Of a DNA stretch of 64,000 bases, positions 1 through 8,020 are shown piece by piece. The notes under the pieces are model-generated. The model was not told the DNA's origin, searched no databases, and saw nothing but the letters and a program-made list of their open reading frames with translations. A program made the translations under genes and the position numbers. Position 1 is the stretch's first letter. The number at the start of each line of letters is the position of its first letter. Source of the stretch: Streptomyces sp. BK239 (GTDB lineage: Bacteria; Actinomycetota; Actinomycetes; Streptomycetales; Streptomycetaceae); contig NZ_SHKS01000002.1 in assembly GCF_004217285.1 (NCBI RefSeq), forward strand, positions 682,001 through 746,000, read 5' to 3'.

Positions 1-1
1 A

Positions 2-580
2 ATGGTGCTAAGCCCGGTGGCGGCGTCCAACACCCCGCCCCGGACCACGCATTGGGTCGCCAGCCAGGTCAACCTGTGGAACGTGGCGGTCACCCGTGCC
101 AAGTCGCAGCTGGTCACCGTCGGCGGTCTCGCGTTCTGGCAGGAGCAGAGCGGCCTGCCGGCCCTCCTCGCCGCGCGCTCGACGCCGCTGGGAGCGAGCG
201 ACGACGGCGCTCCGGCCGACGCCGGCGGGCCCGGCCCGGCGGCCGAGGTCGCCGAGGACCTCGCCGACCGCCTGCAGCGGTACCTGACCGGACGGGGGAT
301 CACCGATCTGGAGCGGGCCGTGCTGGTGGGCGGACACCCGGTGGACCTACTGTTCACCGACGCCGGCGAGAACACGGCGGTGCTCATTGACCCCGGGCCG
401 ACGGAGCCCGGCGCTGATCCCGCGCGGCACCTCCGGCTCGTCCACGCGCGAGGCGACCTGCTCACCGGCCTGCCCTCCGGGGGCCACGGCGCCAAACCCT
501 GCCCGGTGAGCCGGACGGTTCGGGTCCCGGCCTGGCGGATCCTGTCGGGCGATCCCGCGTTGGCACCGCTCTTCGACTGA
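2..580 (+). CDS. C-terminal part of a superfamily-1 DNA2/UvrD-like helicase (5' end outside window)
   Basis: The reading frame enters from the left edge, so the gene is incomplete. Near its start is NLWNVAVTRAKSQLVTVGG, the motif VI signature (VAVTRAK) of superfamily-1 helicases, which carries the arginine finger. The remaining ~130 residues have no catalytic motif I recognise and may be a small C-terminal accessory domain. Which helicase subfamily it belongs to (DNA2/NAM7 or UvrD) cannot be settled without motifs I-V. The gene converges on the beta-family gene with only 48 bases between the stop codons. Confidence 0.75.
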   Translation: MVLSPVAASNTPPRTTHWVASQVNLWNVAVTRAKSQLVTVGGLAFWQEQSGLPALLAARSTPLGASDDGAPADAGGPGPAAEVAEDLADRLQRYLTGRGITDLERAVLVGGHPVDLLFTDAGENTAVLIDPGPTEPGADPARHLRLVHARGDLLTGLPSGGHGAKPCPVSRTVRVPAWRILSGDPALAPLFD

Positions 581-609
581 GCCACGCACAGGATGGCCGG
601 GTTCCTCGG

Positions 610-646
610 AGCCTGTCCCGGGGCCCGCTCAGCCGCCGGACAGGCT
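610..646 (+). terminator. Possible terminator hairpin between convergent genes
   Basis: AGCCTGTCC at 610-618 pairs perfectly with GGACAGGCT at 638-646, with a 19-base GC-rich loop. The right arm lies inside the 3' end of the facing gene. There is no T-run, as is usual in Streptomyces. The position behind the helicase stop fits termination, but the loop is long. Confidence 0.35.
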
Positions 647-1684
647 TCGTACGACGTACGTCATGTGTTGGAGGTCTCCCACCCGCAGCCACTCCGTGGG
701 CCCGCCCACGCCCTCACTGGTCGTGAGTGGGCCGTGCGCGCAGTCGCTCAGCCACTTCTCGCCCTGTCCGGCTTCCCCTCCCCGGAACTCGGGCAGTTCG
801 GTGATCCGGCGGGCCGCGGCACGGTTGACGGCGATCCGGTCGGGGCCTCGTGTCAGCGTCTTGACGAGGAGGTACGAGCTGTCGGTCGTGTAGCGGAGCG
901 CACCCCAGGGCGGGCCGCCTTTCCTCCCGGGCGCCGGGGCCTGCGCGAGGGCACTGGGGGGCTGCACCCCATAGTCGCCGTAGCCGAGGAGCGGGGTGTA
1001 GGCCCTGCCCGTCGCGCGCACCTCGTGCCACATGCTCCACTCCGCCCGTGATGCCTCGCACGGCCCCTCCTCCAGCATGTCGGCGGTGACCCGCGGAAAA
1101 CCGCCTCCGAGCAGGGCGGCGCTCCGCCAGACCGCCAAGGGCACCAGCGCGTCGAGGGCGCGCAGCGCCTCCTTGCCCGCGTCGGGCCGGTCGTCGAGGA
1201 CCGCGCCCATGTCGAGCAGCAGATCCAGGGGCACTTCCGGACCGGTGCGGTCCAGCAGGTCCCGGACATCCCCACCGAGACGACCGTCCCACTCCGCGGT
1301 GACGCGCACCCGCACGCCCAAGCCGCGCAGGCAACGGCGGGCCGTCTCCACGGCCGCCGCCTGCTGCTCCACGGTCCTCTCCGGCCCAGTGACCGGCCTC
1401 AGCCGTCCCAACTCGCAGTACACCGCCAGCGCTTCGGAGAGGGCGGCGGTCTGGGCGTTCTCACCGAAGGGAGCGTCGATCCATCCGCCGTAACGGCTCA
1501 CGGCGCTCACCGGATCGACGTACGTGCCGACCATCGTGCCCAACGACTCCGGGGCCACCCCGGGCAACGGCGGCAGGTTCCACAGCGGTCTGATCGAGGC
1601 CCGGACATCCGGCCACAGCAGCCGGAAGGCCCCGGCCGCGTGCGGCTTCGTCGGCAGAACGGGAACATAGAGCGGTCCGGACAT
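629..1684 (-). CDS. Phage T4 beta-protein family protein
   Basis: This is a 351-aa protein beginning MSGPLYVPVLPTKPHAAG. The N-terminal YVPVLPTK element, the conserved WNLPPLPG segment and the D-rich middle resemble the beta family (Pfam Beta_protein), named after a T4 protein of unclear function and found in many bacterial accessory and defence-related loci. The ATG at 1684 was preferred over longer in-frame starts because GAGGGGGAG lies five bases upstream. There is no signal peptide or membrane segment, so it should be cytosolic. It stands alone, convergent with the helicase and divergent from the first SH3-like gene. The family call is from memory; the function is unknown. Confidence 0.6.
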   Translation of the reverse strand: MSGPLYVPVLPTKPHAAGAFRLLWPDVRASIRPLWNLPPLPGVAPESLGTMVGTYVDPVSAVSRYGGWIDAPFGENAQTAALSEALAVYCELGRLRPVTGPERTVEQQAAAVETARRCLRGLGVRVRVTAEWDGRLGGDVRDLLDRTGPEVPLDLLLDMGAVLDDRPDAGKEALRALDALVPLAVWRSAALLGGGFPRVTADMLEEGPCEASRAEWSMWHEVRATGRAYTPLLGYGDYGVQPPSALAQAPAPGRKGGPPWGALRYTTDSSYLLVKTLTRGPDRIAVNRAAARRITELPEFRGGEAGQGEKWLSDCAHGPLTTSEGVGGPTEWLRVGDLQHMTYVVRSLSGG

Positions 1685-2102
1685 CGTGGCTCCCCCTCGG
1701 CACCGTCCGTGCGCATCCCTTCCCGCCAGGGTCCGTTCGTCTCGGAGCAGTTGAAAAGAGGGCGATTTCGGCCCACGTGGCCGATGTGGGCAGTATCTGG
1801 TCGTTATCGAGCTTGAAGGGTCGTCGGCCATGACCAGCGGGGGTACCGGGACTTCCGCCCGCATCAACAGGTACGAGCGTGAAGCAACCGAAAGCCCATT
1901 CGCGCGGATCAGCGTCCCATCACCGGCCATCGCCGCAGGTCATGGCGCTGGCCGGTCCCTCCCGGGTCATCTGAACCGCGCCCCAGACTCCCTTGTCATA
2001 TACGGCCGTCCTGCGGGCCGTCCTTCCTGTGCCGGTTGCCGCGCCCGTCGGTGGGCGTGGCGGGCGGTCGTGTGGTGCACCGGTCACTCGGAAGGGAGAA
2101 CG
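1685..2102. other. Divergent promoter region, no gene
   Basis: These 418 bases separate the beta-family gene (leftward) from the first secreted SH3-like gene (rightward). AT-richer pockets are found near 1750-1830 and 1990-2005 (TTGTCATATACGG), and a partial direct repeat CCGTCCTGCGGG / CCGTCCTTCCTG lies near 2008-2035. I see no convincing -35/-10 pair and no coding signal. Confidence 0.4.
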
Positions 2103-2534
2103 ATGAGAGTGCGCAGCGTGATCAGGGGGCTGGCGGTCGTGGGGGCGGTGGGGGCCGCTGTGGTCGCCGGGCCCGGGGCCGGGGTGTCCGCCGCTCAGGG
2201 CGGCGGGCAGGGGGCAGTTGCTCGGGCGGCCGCCTTCGCGGAGGTCCGGGTGTGGGCTTCGGGCGTCAACGTCCGTAACGGGGAGTCGGGTTCGGCGCAG
2301 TTCCGGATCTGCCAGAACCTCCCGTCCCGCGCGAACTGCCCGGTCGTGGCGACGGTGTCCGAGACCACCGTGCCCGCCTACTGCCAGAAGCAGGGTGAGG
2401 AGATCGTCGACTCCGGCTACCGCAGCCGGTGGTGGACGTACGTGGAGTCGCCCAGCGGTCCCTGGGGCTGGGTCAACAACGTGTACCTGGTGGGCGACGA
2501 GCATCTGGCCCACGTCAGCGACTGCACGTTCTGA
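2103..2534 (+). CDS. Secreted single-domain SH3-like protein, four cysteines
   Basis: This is a 143-aa secreted protein. Residues 1-30 form a signal peptide (RSVIRGL, then a hydrophobic run, ending near VSAAQ). The mature part from about residue 45 is one SH3b-like domain: VRVWASGVNVR opens it, a WWTYV strand lies at 110-114 and WGWVNNVYL at 121-129. Cysteines are at 70, 79, 94 and 141. The last two recur in every copy of this domain in the window and probably form a disulfide that ties the C terminus to the core. SH3b domains of this kind usually bind cell wall; no catalytic domain is attached. GGAAGGGAGAACG precedes the ATG. It is a close relative of the gene at 2600-3019, facing it across a terminator. 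Confidence 0.75.
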   Translation: MRVRSVIRGLAVVGAVGAAVVAGPGAGVSAAQGGGQGAVARAAAFAEVRVWASGVNVRNGESGSAQFRICQNLPSRANCPVVATVSETTVPAYCQKQGEEIVDSGYRSRWWTYVESPSGPWGWVNNVYLVGDEHLAHVSDCTF

Positions 2535-2550
2535 GCAGCGGGACGAACGC

Positions 2551-2587
2551 GACCGTGAGCCACCGCGCGCGGCGGTGGCTCACGGTC
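2551..2587. terminator. Strong bidirectional terminator hairpin
   Basis: Sixteen-base perfect arms, 2551-2566 (GACCGTGAGCCACCGC) and 2572-2587, enclose a five-base loop. It lies exactly between two convergent SH3-like genes, 17 bases after the rightward stop and 13 bases before the leftward stop, so it can serve both strands. Confidence 0.85.
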
Positions 2588-2599
2588 GTCGCGTCCGGC

Positions 2600-3019
2600 T
2601 CACCAGGAGCAGTCGGGCACGCCGGCGATCTTCTCGCCGCCCTGGATGTAGATGTTGTTGACCCAGCCGACCCTGCCGTCGGCCAGTTCGACCAGGGTCC
2701 ACCAGCGGTTGCTGTAGCCGCTGTCGCGGATGGTCTCGCCCTCGCGCTGGCAGTGGGCCTGTGCCGTGGTGCGCGAGACGGTGGCGACGACGGTCGGGCA
2801 GGTCCCCCGCGACGGGTAGAAGACGCAGTCCGCGTCGGCCCCGTCATGGCGGACGTTGACGCCGGTGGCCCAGATGTAGACGGAGGTCAGGGCCGCTCGG
2901 GCGGGGGCGGTTCGCGGCGCCGCGGGGGCCGCGGAGGCCGCGGTCGGCGACGCGATCAGGACGGTGGCGGCCAGGGCGGCGGCCGTGGCCGCCACCCTGG
3001 TCAGGCTTCTCGTGTTCAT
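2600..3019 (-). CDS. Secreted single-domain SH3-like protein, four cysteines
   Basis: This 139-aa protein has a clear signal peptide (residues 1-30, cleavage near AASAAPA). The domain runs from SVYIWATGVNVR (46-57) through RWWTLV (105-110) to VGWVNNIYIQGG (118-128), with cysteines at 65, 74, 90 and 137. It is co-linear with the protein at 2103 and shares CPxVVATVS and DSGYxxRWWT, so the two are recent paralogues. It lies 57 bases downstream of the next SH3-like gene and 680 bases downstream of the SARP gene on the same strand, which suggests one regulator-plus-effector transcript. No enzymatic motif is present. Possible roles are wall binding, competition with the hydrolases encoded nearby, or a scaffold; none can be chosen from sequence alone. 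Confidence 0.75.
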   Translation of the reverse strand: MNTRSLTRVAATAAALAATVLIASPTAASAAPAAPRTAPARAALTSVYIWATGVNVRHDGADADCVFYPSRGTCPTVVATVSRTTAQAHCQREGETIRDSGYSNRWWTLVELADGRVGWVNNIYIQGGEKIAGVPDCSW

Positions 3020-3076
3020 GGGCCTCCGTGGTCCGGGGTGCGCGACGGGTGTGGGGAGCGTGGTCTGCCGGAACGG

Positions 3077-3589
3077 CTAGATGTACTCGCAGTCGATGGT
3101 GGGGTCGGAGGGGCTGTCGACCGGGGCGCCGGGCACCGGGGAGTTGTTGGAGCCGCCGCTGACGTAGACCGCCGAGATCCAGCCCAGCGTCCGGCCCGGC
3201 GTGATGACCTGCACCCAGTAGGTGTTGGTGTACGGGCCGTCCGTCACGCGGCCGGCCGTGCCGTTGTCGATCTGGCAGTACGCCTGGACCCTGACCCTGG
3301 TGAGCACCTCGTCGGTCGCGAGGGAGCAGGAGGTGCTCTGGCACGAGCGCACCCGTACGTCGCTGGCCCACACGTACACGGACCCGGTGGGCGGGTGCGC
3401 GGCGGCCGGCTGCGCGCCGACGACGAGGAGCGACGCGACGACCGCCAGCAGGCCGGCGAGCGTCCGAAGCGCCCTGCCGGCGAGGCCTCCCCTGCGGCGG
3501 TCGCGTGCCCGGCCGCCGTCCTCCGCGCGGCCCTCGTGTCCGCGTCGTGCGTGCTCGCTCGTCGCCGGTGACGTGTGCGTCATCGTCAT
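3077..3589 (-). CDS. Secreted SH3-like protein with long N-terminal leader
   Basis: This 170-aa protein starts at the ATG at 3589, where GGAAGGA lies seven bases upstream; a second ATG at 3583 is also possible. A charged region of ~40 residues precedes a hydrophobic stretch (41-60, LRTLAGLLAVVASLLVVGAQ) and a likely cleavage site at AAA-HPP. The domain begins GSVYVWASDVRVR (69-81) and ends with a tail carrying the final cysteine at 167. Cysteines are at 83, 88, 105 and 167. LGWISAVYVSGG (135-146) is the counterpart of GWVNNVYL in the paralogues. It is the most divergent of the three single-domain proteins. It follows the SARP gene by 110 bases on the same strand. Confidence 0.7.
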   Translation of the reverse strand: MTMTHTSPATSEHARRGHEGRAEDGGRARDRRRGGLAGRALRTLAGLLAVVASLLVVGAQPAAAHPPTGSVYVWASDVRVRSCQSTSCSLATDEVLTRVRVQAYCQIDNGTAGRVTDGPYTNTYWVQVITPGRTLGWISAVYVSGGSNNSPVPGAPVDSPSDPTIDCEYI

Positions 3590-3699
3590 CGTGGGTTCCT
3601 TCCCCGAAGTGGCAGCGGCGGCGGGCGCCGCCCTGTCCGTGTGAGGACGGGCGGTGGGCGGAGCCCGTATGACTGCCGCCGCGCGCCGCCGGCGGGGGC

Positions 3700-6600
3700 T
3701 CAACCGGCCGGGGCGTCCTCGGTCGCCTCGCGGCTGCCGAGTTCGAGGAAGACGCGCCGGGCTTCCTCCCTCAGTTCCTGTGCCGGCCCGGTGTCTCCCC
3801 GGCCTCGCGCGGCGGAGGCGAGGTCGCGCAGGGTGCGGGCGCGCCACAGGGGGAGGTCCAGCTTCTCCCAGAGCCCGAGGGCCCGGCGCAGGTCATCGGT
3901 CGCGGACGACCAGTCGGACGCCGCGAGGTGCCATTCGCCGAGCGTCCGCAGGACGAGGGCCTCACCGAACATGTCCTGGCGCTCACGGGTGAGGTCCAGG
4001 CACCGGTCCAGGCGTTCGCGGGACTCGGCCATCCGGCCCTGCCGGAACTCGACCTTGGCGAGGGACTGGCTCGCGTACATCACCCCGTAGGCGTCGCCCG
4101 TCTCCTCGAAGAGGGCGAGCGACCTGCGCAGCAGTTGCTCCGCCGCGCGCAGCTCGCCCCGCGCCCGGTGCCACAGGCCCTGTGCGCGCAGGGTGAGTGC
4201 TTCCCCGTGCCGGTCGCGGGCCGCCGTGTACAGCTGGTGGGAGCGGGACAGGGCGTCCCACGACTCCTCGTAGCGCCCCTGGTCGCGGTGCACGCAGCCC
4301 ATGCCGTACAGCACATGGGCCGTGAAGGCGTCGTCCTCCGGTTCCCGGTTCTGTGCGAGGGCCGCCGTCAGCAGGGTCAACGCCTCGTCGAAACGGGCCT
4401 GTTCGCGGCGGGCCGCGCCCATGCCGGCCAGTGTCTGCGCGCGCCCGCGGGGTACGTCCCTGTCCTCGAAGAGCCGCAGCGCCGCGGCGAACAGGGCGTA
4501 CGCGTCGTCGAAGCGGTCCTGTTCCAGGCGGAGTTGCCCGAGGCCCTGCAACAGCCAGGCCTCGCCCTCGACGTCGCCGCCGCGGCGTGCCGCGACCAGG
4601 GCGACGTCGTGGGAGCGGGACCAGGCGTCGAAGCCGTTGTAGAGCGCGGCGGAGGCCGCCATGAGGGCGGTGGCCAGTTCCCGCGCCGCGTCGAGCATGC
4701 CGTGCTCCGCGCAGTGCGTCACCGCCGCGAGCAGACATCGTTGTTCGGCGGCGAACCAGGCGGTGGGCTCGGCGGCCGGGTGGGAGCCCTGGTCCTGCCG
4801 GCCGGGTGCGAAGGGTGACGCCGAGCGGGAGGCCAGGTTCAGCGTCTCGTACAGCGCGTCGTGTGCGGCTCCGGTCGCGAGCGGGAAGAGGCGCGACGCC
4901 CCGCCGGGGCCGCGGGCCGCCGCGCTGCGGGCCATGTCCAGCCAGCGGTCCACGAGCCGGCGGACCGCCGCCTCCCGCTCGCCGCGGTCCTCGTCGGCCA
5001 GGCAGCGTTCCCGGGCGTGCTCGCGCGCGAGGTCGTGGATGCGGTAGCGGGTCCTGCCGGTCTCGTCGGTGCGGACTACCTCCACGAAGTAGCAGTCGAC
5101 GAGCCGCTCCACCGCTTCCTCCGCCTCGTCGGCGGTGACGTCGAGGAGCGGGCCCGCGACCCAGGCCGCGAAGTCCGGCAGATCCATCAAGGCCAGCCTG
5201 CGCAGGGCGCGTTGCTCCTGCGCGCCGAGGTCCGCGTAGCCGAGTCCGAGGCTCGCGCGCACCTCCAGATCGCCGGCCTGGAGTTCGTCCAGCCGGCGGC
5301 GCTCGTCGCGCAGCCGTGCGGCGAGCCGGTCCGGCGTCCAGTGCGGGCGGGCGGCGAGGCGGGCGCCGGCGACGCGGACGGCGAGCGGGAGCCGTCCGCA
5401 CAGGGCGACGATCTCGGCGGCCCGCGCGGGCTCCACGCCGGCCCGCGCCGGTCCCGCCACGCGGGCCAGCAGGTCGAGGGCCTCCGCTTCGGAGGGCACG
5501 TCGAGATCGAGGTGGGCGGCGCCCTCGATCGCGACCAGCCGGCGCCGGCTGGTGACCAGCACGGCTGAGCCGCCGCCCGGGGGCAGCAGAGGGCGCAGCA
5601 GCGCCTCGTTGACAGCGTTATCGAGGATCAGCAGCACCCGGCGTCGTGCGATGTGGGTGCGGTAGAGCCCGAGGAGGTCCTCCTCGTCCCGGGCGGGGGT
5701 GTCGGGGTCGACGCCGAGGGCGCGCAGCAGCCGGGCGAGGGCGTCGGCGGTCCGTACCGGCTCCAGGTCGGAGGCGCGCAGGTCCACGAAGAGCCGGCCG
5801 TCGGGGAAGAGCGCGGCGGTGCGGTGGCCCACATGCACGGCGAGCGCGGTCTTGCCGGTGCCCGAGCGGCCGGAGACGACGCCGATGGGCGGCGCGGTGC
5901 GCTCGGGGTCCCGGACCCGTTCCAGTACAGCGGTCGCCCAGGCGATCTGCTCGGAGCGTCCCGCGAAGTCGGCCACGTCCGGGGGGAGTTGGGAGGGCGC
6001 GGGGCGTCGGTCCGTGGTGTCGCGGGGTGGTTCGGCGTCCTCGTGGGGCGGTTCGGCGCCGTCGCGCGGGTGCGGGAACGGAGGGGCGTCGCCTGGGGCG
6101 TGCGGCGGGCCGACGCTCTGGGCCCGCACGGGGGCCGTGCGGGTGGCGGGCGTGGCGGGCCGTCGGGCCGGGGCGCCGAGCACGTCGGTGTCGGCACGGA
6201 GCAACGCCTGATGCAGGGCGCGCAGTTCCTGCCCCGGATCGATGCCGAGTTCGGTGCGCAGGAGGCGGCGGCCCTCGTCGTAGGAGCGCAGCGCGTCGGC
6301 CACCCGGCCGGCGCGGAACAGCGCGGTCATCAACTGGCCGCGGGGCCGCTCACGCAGGGGGTTGGCCGCGACATGGGCGACGAGTTCGGCGACGAGGTCG
6401 GTGCGGCGGTTCAGGTCCAGTTCGGCGGCGAAGCGGAACTCCTGTGCCTCCAGCCGCAGTTCACGCAGGCGCATGGCCTCGACGCGGGCGAAGGACTGGT
6501 TCAGGCCTTCGAGGGCGTCCTGGCCGCGCCACAGCCGCAGGCCCTCCTCCAGGGTGTCGACGGCGTCCTCGGGCCGGCCGTCGAGCGCCGCCCGGCGTCC

Positions 6601-6927
6601 GGCGGCGCAGGCCTGTTCGAAGCGCCGGGCGTCGACGGCGGCGGGCGGCAGGTCGGCGACGTATCCCGGCGACCGGGTGCCGATCACGCCGTCGCCCTCG
6701 GTGCCGGCGAGGGCGCGGCGCAGGCCTGAGACATGGGTGGCGACGAGCGCCCGTGCGGTGGCGGGCGGCTCCTCCTCCCACACCAGGTCCACCAGGCGCC
6801 CGGCGGAGAGAACTTCACCCGGATGAATGACGAGAGCGGCCAGTATGGCCGTCGGTTTACCGCCGTTGAGCGGAATCCGCTTTCCTTCGCTCCATACCTC
6901 GACAGGGCCCAGAAGGCGAACGTCCAC
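3700..6927 (-). CDS. AfsR-type SARP transcriptional regulator (SARP-NB-ARC-TPR)
   Basis: This 1075-aa regulator has an N-terminal winged-helix DNA-binding domain (residues 1-90, opening VRLLGPVEVW), a bacterial transcriptional activation domain (about 95-245), and a linker rich in proline and acidic residues (250-315). An NB-ARC ATPase domain follows, with Walker A GRSGTGKT at 353-360 and Walker B VLLILDNA near 445. TPR-like helical repeats fill the C-terminal third (YALFAAALRLFED, AEQLLRRSLALFEETG and similar). The GTG at 6927 was chosen because GGGGGATCACG stands just before it and VDVRLLGPVEV matches the usual SARP start. Large SARPs bind direct repeats of about 11-bp pitch, and such an array lies in the divergent intergenic region. 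The two downstream SH3-like genes are probably co-transcribed. Confidence 0.88.
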   Translation of the reverse strand: MDVRLLGPVEVWSEGKRIPLNGGKPTAILAALVIHPGEVLSAGRLVDLVWEEEPPATARALVATHVSGLRRALAGTEGDGVIGTRSPGYVADLPPAAVDARRFEQACAAGRRAALDGRPEDAVDTLEEGLRLWRGQDALEGLNQSFARVEAMRLRELRLEAQEFRFAAELDLNRRTDLVAELVAHVAANPLRERPRGQLMTALFRAGRVADALRSYDEGRRLLRTELGIDPGQELRALHQALLRADTDVLGAPARRPATPATRTAPVRAQSVGPPHAPGDAPPFPHPRDGAEPPHEDAEPPRDTTDRRPAPSQLPPDVADFAGRSEQIAWATAVLERVRDPERTAPPIGVVSGRSGTGKTALAVHVGHRTAALFPDGRLFVDLRASDLEPVRTADALARLLRALGVDPDTPARDEEDLLGLYRTHIARRRVLLILDNAVNEALLRPLLPPGGGSAVLVTSRRRLVAIEGAAHLDLDVPSEAEALDLLARVAGPARAGVEPARAAEIVALCGRLPLAVRVAGARLAARPHWTPDRLAARLRDERRRLDELQAGDLEVRASLGLGYADLGAQEQRALRRLALMDLPDFAAWVAGPLLDVTADEAEEAVERLVDCYFVEVVRTDETGRTRYRIHDLAREHARERCLADEDRGEREAAVRRLVDRWLDMARSAAARGPGGASRLFPLATGAAHDALYETLNLASRSASPFAPGRQDQGSHPAAEPTAWFAAEQRCLLAAVTHCAEHGMLDAARELATALMAASAALYNGFDAWSRSHDVALVAARRGGDVEGEAWLLQGLGQLRLEQDRFDDAYALFAAALRLFEDRDVPRGRAQTLAGMGAARREQARFDEALTLLTAALAQNREPEDDAFTAHVLYGMGCVHRDQGRYEESWDALSRSHQLYTAARDRHGEALTLRAQGLWHRARGELRAAEQLLRRSLALFEETGDAYGVMYASQSLAKVEFRQGRMAESRERLDRCLDLTRERQDMFGEALVLRTLGEWHLAASDWSSATDDLRRALGLWEKLDLPLWRARTLRDLASAARGRGDTGPAQELREEARRVFLELGSREATEDAPAG

Positions 6928-7191
6928 CGTGATCCCCCGATTTCGCGTTCCCGCACTCGGGGACAAGATACCGGCGGCCGACGGCGGGCATGCCTCATGC
7001 CGGACCGCCCTTTTTCACACGGCGGACCGGCGTGAACGTCACTTGGCCGGAATTCGACGGGCGCCCGGTGGGATTACCTCCTCATCCGAAGTGGCGACTG
7101 TCCGATGTCGAACGGGAGACGCTGCCGGCGGGGCGCCCGTATGAGGGACCGGCCGCATTACGCGCATACCGTCACGGCGGATTCCCAAGCC
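6928..7191. other. SARP/dipeptidase divergent intergenic region (left part)
   Basis: No gene is seen in these bases. This stretch must carry the SARP promoter on the leftward strand. AT-richer stretches occur at 6958-6972 and 7010-7045. The right-hand part of the same intergenic region is the 11-bp repeat array described separately. Confidence 0.4.
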
Positions 7192-7279
7192 GTCCGCAGG
7201 GGTTCTACAGGATTTCTGCAGGGATTCTGAAGACGGCGTACAGGTGCGCTGCAGGTGTTCTGCAGGGGCCCTTCAGACG
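7192..7279 (+). promoter_or_regulatory. Eight contiguous 11-bp direct repeats, probable SARP operator array
   Basis: Read in 11-base steps the sequence gives GTCCGCAGGGG, TTCTACAGGAT, TTCTGCAGGGA, TTCTGAAGACG, GCGTACAGGTG, CGCTGCAGGTG, TTCTGCAGGGG and CCCTTCAGACG. The consensus is TTCTGCAGGgG with an almost invariant AG at positions 7-8. Eleven-base pitch puts every unit on the same face of the helix, as in known SARP (and PhoP) sites, though those usually have two to four units. The array ends eight bases before the GTG of the dipeptidase gene, leaving no room for a normal leader, so a leaderless transcript or a repressing arrangement is likely. The link to the adjacent SARP is inference. 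Confidence 0.65.
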
Positions 7280-7287
7280 CTGTGTGC

Positions 7288-7938
7288 GTGACAGAACTCA
7301 TCCTGCTCTCGGACCGGCGCGTGGCCGAGACCCCCGTCGTCGAGAACGGCGAACGACTGGTCGACGCCCGCGACTCGGCCGTACTGCGCGTCGACGCCCG
7401 CAAGGCCGACGCCGACGGTTCGTACGCGCACGTCCGGGCCGACGTCCTGCGCCGGCTGCTGCTCGCCCAGGGCGCCCTGCCCGCGGGCGTGCGCCTGCTG
7501 CTGGTCGAGGGGTTCCGCCCGCCGGCGTTGCAGCGCAGCTACTTCGACGCCTACTCGGACACACTGCGCCGCGCCCGCCCCGACGCCTCGCCGGTCCGCA
7601 TCCGTGAGCTGGCCAGCGCCTACATCTCGCCCCCGGAGGTCGCGCCGCACGTCAGCGGCGGCGCGGTGGATCTGACCCTGTGCACCGAGGACGGCGAGGA
7701 ACTCCCCCTCGGCACCGAGGTCAACGCCACCCCTGAGGAGAGCGAGGGCGGCTGCCGCACCGCCGCGACCAACATCGACGCCGAGGCACGGGCCAACCGG
7801 CTGCTGCTGCACCGGGCGATGACGACGGCGGGCTTCGTCAACTACCCGACCGAGTGGTGGCACTGGTCGTACGGCGACCGGTACTGGGCGCTGCTGACCG
7901 CCGCGCCCGCCGCCGAGTACGGGCCCGCCGACCGGTAG
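7288..7938 (+). CDS. D-alanyl-D-alanine dipeptidase, VanX/M15D-like zinc metallopeptidase
   Basis: This 216-aa enzyme carries the zinc site of the M15D family: His121 and Asp128 in APHVSGGAVDLTL, Glu189 and His192 in TEWWHW, and the substrate-binding Arg77 in EGFRPP. VanX-type enzymes hydrolyse free D-Ala-D-Ala or the ends of D-Ala peptides. There is no signal peptide, so it should act in the cytoplasm. The start is GTG at 7288 (VTELILLSDRRV), matching relatives that begin MTE-LL; no Shine-Dalgarno sequence precedes it, which agrees with leaderless translation. It opens the rightward series followed by the sigma factor and the two wall hydrolases. No vanH or vanA ligase is nearby, so recycling or wall turnover is more likely than glycopeptide resistance. 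Confidence 0.8.
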   Translation: MTELILLSDRRVAETPVVENGERLVDARDSAVLRVDARKADADGSYAHVRADVLRRLLLAQGALPAGVRLLLVEGFRPPALQRSYFDAYSDTLRRARPDASPVRIRELASAYISPPEVAPHVSGGAVDLTLCTEDGEELPLGTEVNATPEESEGGCRTAATNIDAEARANRLLLHRAMTTAGFVNYPTEWWHWSYGDRYWALLTAAPAAEYGPADR

Positions 7939-8020
7939 CGAACGTCACGCACACGACCGCAACGCCTCACCGCAGCTCGCACCACCGCACCGCATCGTGA
8001 GACAGACCCGGGGGAACACC

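Noticed and set aside
7288..7938. Glycopeptide-resistance (vanHAX) cluster
   Set aside because: Only the dipeptidase is present; no VanH dehydrogenase or VanA/B-type ligase is found nearby.
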